A DNA stretch of 64,000 bases from Bedellia somnulentella (Eukaryota; Arthropoda; Insecta; Lepidoptera; Bedelliidae): positions 16,554,001 through 16,618,000 of the forward strand of contig OY755187.1 of NCBI GenBank assembly GCA_963576735.1, read 5' to 3'. This document shows positions 20,701-31,233 of the stretch, piece after piece. The stretch's first letter is position 1, and each line of letters starts with the position of its first letter. A program made the position numbers and the translations under genes. The notes below the pieces were generated by a model. It saw nothing but the letters and a program-made list of their open reading frames with translations. It did no database searches and was not told the origin of the DNA.

Positions 20701-21167
20701 CGTGCACATCCCAAAGACTCTCTTGACTCTCTTGTGACGACAAGCAAGCTTTGGCTTGCAAACACTAACATTTAACTTTATCAATCAAATTCCATGAATT
20801 TATAGCTTAGGAAATAGCTGACGTAGTATTTTTATTCTTTGTATAAAATATGGTTAGTTATGAAATAAAAAAACATTTTTTTACAAAATTATCTTAGTTT
20901 AATTTTAGAATATAAAAAAAATATCATATTTTAGACGCATTTGTAACTAACCTAATTTTTTGGCACTTTTTGGTTAGTATGAACTTAAAATATTAAAAAA
21001 AAATAGAAATGTAAGAAAAACTTTAACTAAAAGATATTTATGGCACTTCTCGTATCTTTATAATAACAAAAAAAAATTACTTCTGAGATCAGCATAAAAT
21101 TAAAAAAAAATGACAACCAAAATCAAAACGACTTCTTCCAAACTAACAAAATAACATATTTTAGTCT
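20701..21167. other. AT-rich flank of piggyBac, no supported gene
   Basis: AT-rich stretch with short inverted GCAAGCTTTGGCTTGC at 20740-20760. I looked for a TTAA plus CCCTTAGTAGG left end of the piggyBac and did not find it. Confidence 0.4.
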
Positions 21168-23048
21168 TTATACTTTCTGGCAACTGGAACATACAACATT
21201 TGGGACGGAATGTGTCTTACAAATAAAATGTAAACATTTAGAACATTTTAGAGAATGTTTTCGGTCATTTTTCCAATCGCATAGGTAGCATCTGGCCCTT
21301 TTCCGATTTGAAATTGAAGCTGCAGAAGAGGTCGATGCAACTGGTTCTTCAAGCTGGGATGGATTTTCCGGCTGCTTATGTATTTGCTCCAAAATGTTAT
21401 CAATCCTCCTCTTTAGATCATTGGAAAAATTAGCATACCCTGTTTTCCGTTGCAATATAAATGGTGTTACCAAATCTAAACCTATTTTCCTAATATATTT
21501 GTTCCTCTTCATGCGTTTTTCAGGATTGGAGGCTTTCCAAAGTACATATCCATTAGCTGCAGAAATATTCAATATTGCCCAAAAAATTACACATGGCCAT
21601 CTCTGAGTTCTTCTTCCTACCGAGTAATTCGCACATTTTTGGTCTAAAGAATCAACACCGCCTTTGGTACTATTATAAAATTGAATGATTTCTGGTTTGC
21701 CGCTTTCAGTGTCGACGGATTCATCATGGTGCATAGTTGAAATCAGGACTACACTTTGATTTTTTTTAGGGACAAAAGAGCAAAGAGTTTTATCATTTGT
21801 GAAACCAAATAAACTAGAACCTACTGGACGAGTTTTATGCGGTAAAAATTCTGGAGGGATTTCGCGTTTATTTTTACGCAATGTTCCGACATATGTCAAG
21901 CCCACTTCTTTCAGTTTATCGACTAGTTCGATCGAGGAAAACCAATTGTCTGCCGTGATATTTCTATTTGAATTCTTCAAAGGTTCGGCTAATTCCAAAA
22001 CTGTGCGTGTAGGTATAGATACATCAGTTCTTCTTGATTCTGTTTTACCAGTATATATAAAAGCGTTGTACAAATAATGAGTTCTAGAATCGCAAAGGCA
22101 TAAAATTTTGATCCCATATTTCGCCGGTTTTGATTTCATGTATACTCTAAATAAGCATCTTCCTCGAAACGGACACAACATCTCATCTACAGTGATATAT
22201 TCAGAGCAACTGTAGTTTTTTTGGCAATTCTGTATAAACATATTGAATACTTCAGATATTAGCGCAGCTCTATCGTTTGCTTTTCTTTCGGTCCTCGTTT
22301 CAATGTCATCAAAACGTAAAGCTGACGCAATAAAAAGGTATCTTTTTAGAGACATAGTCACCCTGAAAATATCTCTACCTGTACCATCCGAGTTCCATAA
22401 ACCTTCAAGATCTTCATGTCCCGATTTGAAAACTCCAGCCAAAATGGTAAGACCCAAAAAAGCGTCCATTTCAGTCTTTTGTATGGAATTTGTAAAAGCA
22501 CCAGTGCTTGAATTAGACTCCCTGAATTCCGTAATTTTTTTATTGGTATGTAAAATAATTGTTTCAAGCATCTCATTCGTCACTAACAACTGCCATGACT
22601 CCAACTCTGACATATTAGTTTTTTCACGAGCTGGGCCTACTAAGCCAGGAAGGTGTGTAATTATGTTATGCCTCCTCGTTCGGGATCTACTTGGAGCTGT
22701 TTTAGACCATTTGTAACGATTTTTACCTCGATAACAATTTGACGTCCGCCCTCCTTCATCCTCATCTTCTTCGCCCTCATCTCTCGTATTTTCGTTCCTC
22801 GTATTTTCTCTTATTCTCGTATTCTCCTCTTCGTTTGCACTGTCGTCAGAACTTATTCCAAATACACTGACTTCTGAGCAACTAACAGGTTCGGGACTGT
22901 CTCGATCGCTGATGATTTCGTCGTCACAAAGTTGGTTTATATTTGGTGTCGTTTCATTTTCAGATTCCAAATCATCATTTAAGTCGTTCATCAACTCCTC
23001 TATTTGTCTATCGTTCAAAAAGCCCCCCATTGTAGAACAAATATTCAC
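21168..23048 (-). CDS. piggyBac transposase, intact 626 codons
   Basis: Uninterrupted ORF of usual piggyBac length. An acidic N-terminus (residues 20-100) precedes the DDE_Tnp_1_7 core. The three catalytic Asp candidates are visible: D288 in EYITVDEM, D367 in NITADNWF, and D466 in KGGVDSLDQ. The C-terminus carries a Cys-rich finger (CYLCDWKN...CSKCLHFICK...CSSC) that binds the subterminal DNA. A second ATG (MGGF) at codon 7 may be the true start. piggyBac excises precisely from TTAA. The right terminus is visible at 23300 but the left one is not, so the element as it stands may be immobile in cis, although the protein could act in trans. Confidence 0.95.
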   Translation of the reverse strand: MNICSTMGGFLNDRQIEELMNDLNDDLESENETTPNINQLCDDEIISDRDSPEPVSCSEVSVFGISSDDSANEEENTRIRENTRNENTRDEGEEDEDEGGRTSNCYRGKNRYKWSKTAPSRSRTRRHNIITHLPGLVGPAREKTNMSELESWQLLVTNEMLETIILHTNKKITEFRESNSSTGAFTNSIQKTEMDAFLGLTILAGVFKSGHEDLEGLWNSDGTGRDIFRVTMSLKRYLFIASALRFDDIETRTERKANDRAALISEVFNMFIQNCQKNYSCSEYITVDEMLCPFRGRCLFRVYMKSKPAKYGIKILCLCDSRTHYLYNAFIYTGKTESRRTDVSIPTRTVLELAEPLKNSNRNITADNWFSSIELVDKLKEVGLTYVGTLRKNKREIPPEFLPHKTRPVGSSLFGFTNDKTLCSFVPKKNQSVVLISTMHHDESVDTESGKPEIIQFYNSTKGGVDSLDQKCANYSVGRRTQRWPCVIFWAILNISAANGYVLWKASNPEKRMKRNKYIRKIGLDLVTPFILQRKTGYANFSNDLKRRIDNILEQIHKQPENPSQLEEPVASTSSAASISNRKRARCYLCDWKNDRKHSLKCSKCLHFICKTHSVPNVVCSSCQKV

Positions 23049-23098
23049 TAAAACAAAAAAAGTTAAAAATTATATTCAGTGAAAATAGTTACTTATTT

Positions 23099-23304
23099 GG
23101 TATCGTGGGTCGAACGTGACCCAGCCGGGTACTTACCTCCGCTCCTAATTTAGTCGCAGCGCTGCACGTCCGCCCCCCGCCGCAGCTAGCGACGCACTGA
23201 GAATACGTAGAAGCGCGCAGTCGTAGCATAAATATTTAAAGAATAATAACCGAAAATGTTCGCTTCTGGGTCAAACTTGACCCACGATACCTACTAAGGG
23301 TTAA
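23099..23304. repeat. piggyBac right end with subterminal inverted repeat and TTAA
   Basis: GTATCGTGGGTCGAACGTGA at 23100 and its inverted partner GTCAAACTTGACCCACGATAC at 23269 form an inverted subterminal repeat. The terminus reads ACCTACTAAGGG followed by TTAA at 23301-23304, the piggyBac target. Confidence 0.75.
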
Positions 23305-23788
23305 TGATTAAATATGTTTTAACTCGCTTTTGAGAGACTACAACATTTTTGCGATTTTGCACACGCTGCCGACGAAAAGAAGATCTATTGACATTAAATT
23401 CTGATAGACGGAAGTAGACGTCACAACCACAGTTGCTCGCCTGTCACTCAATTTATTGTGGTTTGGTGTTTGGCAAAGTTTCTTCTTCCCTGATGGGTTC
23501 AGACGACGAAATAAATTGAGATAATAAAGAAATTGAAGACTTTTCGGTTAATGCCGAGATATTTTTGTTTTCACGCTCGCGCGATTTTCAAAGCGTTCTT
23601 CTTCTTTTTCTTACATTTGTTTAAAGTTTTTCTGCCCACTGAATCAATTAAAAATTGGTGTCGATTTTTGTCGTACTGCTATTAAAAACTGCTTGTCTTC
23701 TTTTGAAGTCATAATATTTAAAGAATCACTATGAGCAATATCAAATAAACCTTCATTTTTGTTGCCATTTTTGTTCTTTTATCTTCAA
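23305..23788. other. Spacer between piggyBac and foldback repeat
   Basis: AT-rich, no motif recognised on either strand. Confidence 0.4.
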
Positions 23789-24012
23789 TTAGTATAAGAT
23801 CCCGCTACTAAATCTCTGCGTTCATAACGTATAAAGTCAAACACACATTTTAACATAAGTTTATGAATAAGAGAATACACTGACAAGACGCAGCCAGGCA
23901 AAAGTGGCCGCAAGTAATTTAAATTTAATTTATGTTTATTATTTTTCGGAGACAAATTTCGTTTACTTATTTTCGAAATATAATAACATCCCCATCATAG
24001 CGGTGTATAATA

Positions 24013-25303
24013 CGAGGGCTGCTATTTATGTATCCGGAATAAAAAAAAGAAACAAACATATATCAATTAATATGGTTTTATTGCTTCTCAAAATATTCGC
24101 CGCTCAGATCTATACACTTTTGCATGCGTTGAAACCAATTTTCATAGCACTTTTTCCACTCAGACTGAGGTATCTCCAAAACGTGCATTTTGAACGCATC
24201 GACTGCCTCTTCGCGGCTCGAAAAACGTTGACCACGTAATTTTTTCTTCACATTTGGAAATAAATAAAAATCATTGGGTGCCAAATCAGGGCTGTACGGC
24301 GGATGACCTGTCAATTCGATCTTTTGAGCTTCTAAAAACTGAGTTGTGACGGCCGACCTGTGACAGCTAGCATTGTCGTGATGCAGAATGATTCTACGTT
24401 GTCGGTTAGTCTTTCTTATTTGTTCAAAGACTTCCGGCAAACAAATGGTCGTATACCACTCCGAATTAACAGTTTTACGATTCTCTAAAGGCACTGTAGC
24501 TACATGGCCATTTATACCAAAAAAACAAGCGACCATTTGCTTCAATGTGCTTTTTGCACGAATAACTTTTGTTGGGTTCGGCTCATCTTGGAACACCCAC
24601 ACCGTGGACTGCTGCTTAGTTTCGGGGTCGTAAGCGTAGATCCAAGATTCGTCACCTGTGTAGATATTATAAACAGCTTTTGACGCACCACGGTTGTATT
24701 TTTTTAACATTTCTTTGCACCAATCGACACGAGCCTGTTTTTGATCAATACTCAAGTTGTGCGGAATCCAACGGGAGCAAATTTTTTTTACAGCTAAATG
24801 TTCATGAAGTATCTTATGTATGCTCGTCATACTAATGCCCAGAGATGCCTCTATCTCACGATATGTAACATGACGATCTTGAGTTATTAGTTCCCGGACA
24901 GCATCGATGTTTTGAGGTACAACGACCGTTTTAGGGCGACCTTCTTTAATTTCATCAGTAAGCTTAGATCGTCCACGATTAAACTCGCTAAACCAGTGAT
25001 ACACAGTGGTCTTTGAGGGTGCTTCATCCCCAAAAGTTGAAGTAAGCTGATCGATGCACTGTTTTTGAGTTAGACCACGCCGAAAATCGTAAAAAATCAT
25101 GGCACGAAAATGTTCACGAGTTAAATCCATGGTGGTGAAGACACGCAATTTTCAAAATGACGCTACGATGTGAAAACAATTGACAGTCACATAAAAATAA
25201 ATGTATTCTAAAGCTAAAGAGTTCTATTTTTAAATGATGTAATTACTTTTTAAATTATTGTTCTGTAAGTGGCCAGTTCCGGATACATAAATAGCAGCCC
25301 TCG
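24013..25303 (-). mobile_element. Full-length mariner element
   Basis: Inverted ends CGAGGGCTGCTATTTATGTA..., about 27 bp and essentially perfect, flanked by TA at 24011-24012 and 25304-25305. Length 1291 bp, normal for mariner. It contains one uninterrupted transposase ORF, so the copy may be capable of movement. Confidence 0.95.
24078..25148 (-). CDS. mariner transposase, intact (DD34D)
   Basis: 356 codons from 25148. The ATG at codon 7 (MDLTREHFRAM) is the likelier start, giving 350 residues. The N-terminal half has two helix-turn-helix regions for binding the inverted ends (RRGLTQKQCIDQL, YREIEASLGISMTSI). The catalytic triad is D166 (TGDESW), D258 (HHDNASCH) and D293 (YSPDLAPNDF), with exactly 34 residues between the second and third, the mariner hallmark. 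Mariner moves by cut and paste into TA. No frameshift or stop is present. Promoter sequence would lie in the 155 bp between the ORF and the right end. Confidence 0.97.
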   Translation of the reverse strand: MRVFTTMDLTREHFRAMIFYDFRRGLTQKQCIDQLTSTFGDEAPSKTTVYHWFSEFNRGRSKLTDEIKEGRPKTVVVPQNIDAVRELITQDRHVTYREIEASLGISMTSIHKILHEHLAVKKICSRWIPHNLSIDQKQARVDWCKEMLKKYNRGASKAVYNIYTGDESWIYAYDPETKQQSTVWVFQDEPNPTKVIRAKSTLKQMVACFFGINGHVATVPLENRKTVNSEWYTTICLPEVFEQIRKTNRQRRIILHHDNASCHRSAVTTQFLEAQKIELTGHPPYSPDLAPNDFYLFPNVKKKLRGQRFSSREEAVDAFKMHVLEIPQSEWKKCYENWFQRMQKCIDLSGEYFEKQ

Positions 25304-25596
25304 TAATAATAACACCAAATAATGTAAACTCTTTTTATGAATAAATTACTATTACTATTACTAGTGTATATAAAGAATATAAAAATCCATAGGTGCCGTT
25401 GCAAATTCGGCCGCAACTACCTCGCAGCCAGGTGTAAGTAGGTTATATTTTGGTGTGTTTCATATGGTCATAAGTTACACGCATATTTCTTATATGAAAT
25501 TAAAGCTATTTTTTTCCTAATATGATAGATAATACATAGCTGCCTGTGAAAAAGCGGCCGCAAATTAGGGTTGCCAATGGCAAAGGCGAGGGTCTG

Positions 25597-25965
25597 AAGT
25601 ACATACATACATACATACATATACTCACGGCTATAGATCCCTAGATGGGGTAGCCAGAGCTAAGGAATTAGAAATTCCTCAGCCACTTTTGGAAAGTCAA
25701 GTGGGGAAAAGATGGTAAAATAAAGGTAAAATTGGTGATGGGTCTCCATCCGCATCGCCCAAAAATCCCTTAAAAGCCCCAATACCGTTAGTCGCCTCTT
25801 ACGTACACCCACCGGAAGAAATGGGGTAGTGCTATTCTAAGCCGACACTACACAGCAAGAAAAAATAAAAGAGCATCTCGTTCATGCTATAGAATAATTA
25901 ATGTAAGGGAAGCAAGAGAAGTTTTTCAAGATGGCACTAAGTGGCGATCGATAGTCTCTGCCTAC
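25597..25965. mobile_element. SINE-like short elements in the foldback loop
   Basis: 25597-25860 begins ACATACATACATACATAT and CTCACGGCTATA and ends CCGACACTACACAGCA. A second copy is at 58861-59105. 25890-25965 on the minus strand matches the related element at 37177-37320 (GTAGGCAGAGACTATCGATC). These are non-coding. I know the phrase as common in Lepidoptera but cannot give a family name. Confidence 0.7.
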
Positions 25966-26139
25966 CTAAATATAACCTACTTACACCTGGCTGCGAGGTA
26001 GTTGCGGCCGAATTTGCAACGGCACCTATGGATTTTTATATTCTTTATATACACTGTTATGATGGGGATGTTATTATATTTCGAAAACAAGTGAACGAAA
26101 TTTGTATCCGAGAAATAATCAACATTAGTTTAATTGTTC

Positions 26140-27545
26140 TTTATTAATACTTAACTAAAGTATACTTAAATTTACATATGCAATTTATAACTTATTTACT
26201 AATATTTACATGTCACAATACGCGCCCCGTGTCATATCTGGTGTAAAAGTGCCTAGCACGCTTGCAGCATTGCCACGTTGTATTGCCAAAGATATTCTTT
26301 GAACCAGATAAGACACGGAGCGTGGATCTGATCCCATGTCCCTCAAGCGCCGTCCAATGCTCCGAACAAGCTTCCACGCCTCGTCACACCACGCGAAGCT
26401 CACCTCGACCGCAAACGGCACGAACCAGTACGTGTCCTTCAGAGCCAAGTACTTCGCGTGCTTCTGAGCAGCTGCCCACTCCGCTGCGGCACGTGGGGCT
26501 CTCGTGGCTCTGGGCAGGTGGGATGCTGCGTATGTGCTGACGCAGGTGGCGTCCCACACGAGGCATCGTCCCTTCTCCCACGGAATGAGAGTGAGTCCAT
26601 CCGGACGTTTACCATCTGTCCTCAACAATCCGGGAGGCTCCAGTGCACATGGCACACCGGCGGAAACAAGTGCACGGCGGAGCACATCATTCAGCATGTG
26701 ATGACGTGGAAACCGACCAGCTGACTTTGCGCAGCTTAGCCCGTGGTGCCCACGAACATCAACTGCTGCCCCGCACCTGCATCGGTGTGCATCGCATACG
26801 TTGCCTCCGAGCCGCAATGCCACTGCCACCCTTAAAGACTCATCGTCCAGGGCGGTGCCCAGTCCGGGTGAAGGTAGAGCCTTCAACCAGGCACCGGATT
26901 CAGGTAGGCCTGCAGCTTTTAGGCGAGCAACATCTGGCCCAGTAGCTATCTGTAGCATGTCCGATACCCTCTTTTCGCAACACGGATCGTCCCACTGCCT
27001 TTGTATGTGGGGTTTCTCAGGGTGATCTACTGCGGGACATACTGACGACCAAGCTTCCTTGGCCTCCCCAGCAAATGGGATGTTGAGCTCGTCGCCCTGT
27101 AAACAAAGAATGTTAGCGACGAGTTCAACCACCCCATGCGAGGAAGCCAAAAAAGCTGGTAAGTTTGTGTCATGTACCCGCCTTACACCCAACCCCCCGT
27201 GACGAATTGGCAGCGATGCCTGCAGCCATTGTGTCTCATCCATGCTCACGTTGAGGATCCGCTCCAATGCCACCCTAATGTATTCATCTACTTCAGCAAC
27301 AGAGTCAGGATAAAGCCACGTTGGAGAGGTCCTCAACATGAACATTAACTTTGGAATACTTAGGCAACTTCGAAAGAGGGTAAATGCGACATGACAGGAC
27401 AAATGATCCAAGTGCTGGCCAGCCTTTTCGAGCATTTTTACCTTATTTTGAATCGCGACCGGAACTGCGTCCCCGAAAATAGGGGCTCCAAGTAGATCGA
27501 ACGAACCTCGATCGATGATTCTAATGTCTGGGAAGACCCGACTAA
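26140..27545 (-). pseudogene. LINE tail with CCHC finger and restriction-like endonuclease-type domain
   Basis: The minus-strand frame from about 27545 (VFPDIRIIDRGSFDLLGAP) continues through the 409-codon ORF to the stop at 26206. The C-terminal part shows C-D-A-H-R-C-R-C-G..GHHGLSC (zinc knuckle) followed by GKRPDGLTLIPW and LVWDATCVSTYA. This order, finger then PDG..WD, matches R2/NeSL-like LINEs that nick DNA with a restriction-like endonuclease (family assignment inferred). The polymerase proper is missing by 5' truncation. It sits inside the right arm of the foldback repeat, and the arm resumes at about 27545. Confidence 0.65.
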
Positions 27546-27802
27546 TTAAAATTACTTGCGGCCACTTTTGCCTGGCTGCGTCTTGTCAGTGTATTCTCCT
27601 ATTCATAAACATATGTTAAAATGTGTGTTTGACTTTATACGTTATGAACGTAGAGATTTAGCAGCGGGATCTTATACTAAATGTTTCTGAGCGTATTTTC
27701 TTGTTTCCTTTAATGGTTTTTAGATTATGCCATTCTTTAAATAGCTTTTCAATTTTTCTGATGATATGTTTTTTTTAAATGAATCGGCATACTAGTTTTT
27801 TA

Positions 27803-28575
27803 GGGTTCCGTAGCCAAATGGCAAAAACGGGACCCTTATAGATTCGTCATGTCTGTCTGTCTGTCCGTCCGTCCGTCCGTCCGTGTGTCACAGCCAGTTT
27901 ATTCCGAAACTATAAGAACTACATTATTGAAAATTGGTGCGTAGATGTATTCTGTAAACCGCATTTAGATTTTAAAATAAAATCTGAAAAAAATACCAAA
28001 ATTTTTAGGGTTCCCCATACATAGAACTGAAACTCAAATTTTTTTTTTTCATCAAACCTATACGTGTGGGGTATCAATGAAAAGGTATTTGAAAATGATG
28101 TTGAGGTTTCTTATATAATTTTTTTCAAAACTGAATGGTTTGCGCGAGAGACTTTTCGTGGTAAAATGTGTGTCCCCCCCCCGTAACTTCTAAAATATGG
28201 GCATGATAAAACTGAAAAAAATATATGATGTGTATTACTATACAAACTACTAACGAAAATTGGTTTGAATGAGATCTAGCCAGTAGTTCTATTTTTAAAC
28301 GTCATAAATCAAATTACTTACCTAATTTTTTCGGGAATTTTTCCTGAATTTTCTGTGCTATAAACCTCACGGAGCCCGAGACCTTTCCAACGAATGCAAA
28401 CCCGTGGAAATCGGTTCGTGCGTCAGGAAGGAAAACCCGACTCATATTTATATAGTAGATAACACGTCAATCAAACTTACAACGAACTACAAAAACTTGT
28501 ATATTACTATGTTACCTACCTGCTGCTAGTGCTGCTACGGAACCCTTCATTAGCGAGTCCATCTCGCTCTTGGCC
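27803..28575 (+). repeat. Lepidopteran GGGTTCCGTAGC repeat with inverted ends
   Basis: Opens TTAGGGTTCCGTAGCCAAAT and closes GCTACGGAACCCTTCATTAG, so the ends are inverted. A (GTCT)n/(CCGT)n microsatellite follows at 27850-27885. A widely dispersed non-coding repeat of moths and butterflies, consistent with a MITE-like element. Confidence 0.8.
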
Positions 28576-29264
28576 GCTTTTTTCCCATAAACTTATAATT
28601 GCACAAGCCGGCAAAGTCGTAGATTCACGTACGCTTTTTTTGCTTCATTTTTGTAATGAAAAAAGTACCGCAATACTTCACGGATAGATGGCAACGTTTA
28701 TTGGCTTAATTCGGATAATAATTGACCGAGAAGCCGAACTTTACTTTGATTTCTAGTAGCTTTACTGAGCTCTCAACTTTTAGACGCCATTGCAAGTTGA
28801 AATACGTCACTATAACTCAAAGCGCACACGTTCATGACTTATTTAAACTGAAGTGCGCGGCGGGCTAGATCTCGACGCATCGGTATAGATGAGTCCTCGA
28901 GGGGTGGAGGGGAAAGACAGCGATTGTCTATGCGAGTTTCACTTGTTGATGTGATTTAAACACGTAAATGAAACATCACTGTAACTATCATTTAGACTGT
29001 TATTCGATGCTTTTTGTACAAAGTTTGACAGCTGGTAGCGAACGGTATTATTCATATTTGAGGGTATATATTCGAATGAGAAAGTGCCCTGGAGAAAATT
29101 CAAAAGTCAATTAAAAATTGAAGAACCACGCTAATATACATATATACAACTAAAATCCAACTTAAAACTTAATTATTTACAACTTAGTACTAGAAGAGTT
29201 AAAACTAGATGACTTAAATATAATAGATATTTGTAGTAAAGTATGAACAGAATTGACATAAGTG
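28576..29264. other. No supported gene
   Basis: AT-rich flank with a GC-richer patch at 28855-28945 (GCGGCGGGCTAGATCTCG). No ORF or repeat end that I can support. Confidence 0.4.
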
Positions 29265-29272
29265 AAATGATT

Positions 29273-29757
29273 TAAATCTTTTTGTTCATGAAAACCTCAT
29301 GTGGGGATTATTACTAATAAATAAAGAATAAATAAAGGAAAGAAAAATTTCGCCCGCCTGTGTCGAAATTTTTCTTTCCTTTATTTATTCTTTATTTATT
29401 AATAAGTGAATTGAATTATATTTATTAAATTGATTTATTTTAGAATAAAACACATTAATGGAATCATGGAATATATCAATTTCCATAACTTCGTGCCACT
29501 TATTATAAACATGACACACCCTAGTAATAGGTGCCTGCGAGCCTAGGTTTGTACGACTATTTGGTAGTTGAAAGGGTGCCACAACATTGTTACGACGTGA
29601 ATTTATTTTTGGTACCGACAAATTTGCATTGTTCAAAACTTCTGGGCAGTTAGTAAAACCATGTAAGGAACTATGTAAAAATATTAAATTAATTAGGCTG
29701 TCTAGTTTAAAATGAGATAGACGATCGTTATAGGGACTTCTGGTACTTAATACTTGA
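29273..29757 (-). pseudogene. LINE ORF2 C-terminus plus 3' UTR hairpin
   Basis: Minus-strand frame SPYNDRLSHFKLDSL, FLHSSLHGFTNCPEVL, NSRRNNVVAPFQLPNSRTN and TRVCHVYNKW ends at 29385. This is the typical tail of an APE-type LINE. Beyond the stop the 3' UTR has a palindrome of GGAAAGAAA..TTTCTTTCC with AATAAATAAAGAATAAATAA on both sides, then TAATCCCCACATGAGG. The same 3' UTR, complete with 14-bp target duplication, is an independent insertion at 57087-57217, which fixes the 3' end at GATTTAAAT. Confidence 0.7.
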
Positions 29758-29864
29758 CTGCAGTAGGCAAGCCAATTACACTGTGATCAAACGTCATCAT
29801 TGTATTAAGTTCTCTGTGTATGCTTGTTAGTTAGTTCTTGCTTGCTGTAAATGTATGCACAACT

Positions 29865-30415
29865 AAAATAAAATCTTTGTTGGCCATAAAGTCATCAAGG
29901 TCCATTGCCATGTTATGTAGGACTGCACATGCCACAATCACTTCCAACACCTTTTTTGTTTCAACTGCATACCTGAGTAAAGACATGGAAACCGTCTTTT
30001 AAGAACCCCAAAGAAACGCTCAAATGTACTTCTTGGCCTCTTGTGCAGGATTGTTTGGGTTTAGAAAAAGAGTCATCAAATAACATAGGCAAGGGTATCC
30101 ACTGTCCCATAAAATTAAATAGGATCCAAATCTTCCTTGCTCGAACTGTGCAGCCAGTGGAGAGTTGTTCCAAATTGAACTGATCATGAACTGTTCATGA
30201 ACTGATCCTGCCATCTTGCAATCAGACTTCATATTCTTAAATTTGCATCACACAACGCTTACACATTTACTGAAAAAAAGCCTTTTCAATTGCGGTAAAG
30301 TTCAGCCTTATTGCCACCTGGAGAATTTATTTTAACGTGCGTAAAATCAACAGTTGCAATAACTATAGGGAGTCCAGCGATGTCGTGAAATCTTGAGGCC
30401 ACAGTAGGACGCTAC
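29865..30415 (-). pseudogene. HARBI1-like transposase, C-terminal part (continues at 34.4 kb)
   Basis: Minus-strand blocks: RFHDIAGLPIVIATVDFTHV near 30390 (first Asp), INSPGGNKAELYRN, LRIMKSDCKMAGSVHEQF (HD), LWDSGYPCLCYLMTLFLNPN near 30090, and VACAVLHNMAM near 29920. All are HARBI1-type Harbinger motifs. Stops at 30300-30280 and frameshifts show decay. The N-terminal portion lies at 34405-34740. The intervening 4 kb is an LTR retrotransposon with a Transib inside it. Confidence 0.75.
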
Positions 30416-30483
30416 TCTTGAGTTGGCATATAAATGTGTTTGTAAGTGTGTTTTGTTCCGTTTTTAACTCCTTTTTTTATTAT

Positions 30484-31125
30484 AAACTTTTATTTTTCAC
30501 CACACTTGTAGCAGCTACGAATTGGCGGTATTGGCACCTTTTGCTTGCTTGTACTTTGAGCCGCACGTTCTTTATTTCCTTCTACATTTCTTTTCACAGA
30601 TTTCTACTTCATTGTTTCAAAAATTGCGAGCTTTTCTTTTAAGGCTGCATAAGATGTAAGCCCATATAATAGAGCTTTTTTGCTTTCATAATCAGTTATT
30701 CCGCCTACTATGTATTGTATGGCCACGTAATCGGCGAACTTGGCTCTTTTCCCTACCTCTTTCATCGTTAACATGTATTGGTAGCATGTTTCATATTTTC
30801 TTTTCTTCCTCGCAGCCATTATATGCATTTCTTTTGAATTTAATGCATCGGGGAATTCTTTCTGAAGAGCGGTCTTCAAGTCCTCGTAGTTTTTAAATGT
30901 TTTCTCAGACTTCAATCATAAGTCTGCCGTGCTCACTAGAGCTATTAAGAGTTTCTGATGCGCGGTCCAGCCAAATATTTCCGCATTGTCCTCAATGTCG
31001 GTGGCCCACTTCGACGAGGAGTAGGTTTTATCTTCTCCGTTAAATTTGGCAATATCGAACATCTGACCACCCACTGCAGCAACTGTAATAACTCCTTCAT
31101 CTGCTCCACCGCCTGATTTGCTCAT
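30484..31125 (-). pseudogene. Gag of a Ty3/gypsy-like retrotransposon
   Basis: Starts MSKSGGGADEGVITV at 31125. Capsid blocks are IAKFNGEDKTYSSSKWATDI, EIFGWTAHQKLLIALVS, then after one in-frame TGA at 30913 YEDLKTALQKEF, YQYMLTMKEVGKRA, YIVGGITDYE. After a second stop comes a zinc knuckle start SCYKCGEK at about 30500. Gag builds the particle that carries the RNA. Directly after the knuckle the sequence jumps into LTR-like DNA (30430-30490), so protease and polymerase were deleted. Confidence 0.7.
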
Positions 31126-31233
31126 CTTAAATTTTCTTCGTTTGCGTTGAGGTTAAACACACCACACCCCACGCCATCGTTTTTATATATTTTTGTTTCT
31201 TCTTAAGTTTCCACGCCCATATCCCGGACGAGC

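Larger units (their letters stand above)
23789..27680. mobile_element. Foldback-type repeat with large inverted arms, carrying three insertions
   Basis: The left arm starts TTAGTATAAGATCCCGCT at 23789 and the right arm ends with its complement at 27680. Arms match as 23789-24012 plus 25306-25450 against 25967-26130 plus 27545-27680 (about 300-370 bp once insertions are removed). The arms include phrases such as GACAAGACGCAGCCAGGCAA and TTGCAAATTCGGCCGCAACT. A mariner interrupts the left arm, a LINE tail the right, and SINE-like DNA fills the loop. No transposase of its own is present. Confidence 0.75.

Noticed and set aside
22243..22716. 157-codon plus ORF
   Set aside because: Shadow of piggyBac transposase.
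27850..27885. CRISPR-like short repeats
   Set aside because: Simple GTCT/CCGT microsatellite inside a known lepidopteran repeat; the organism is a eukaryote.
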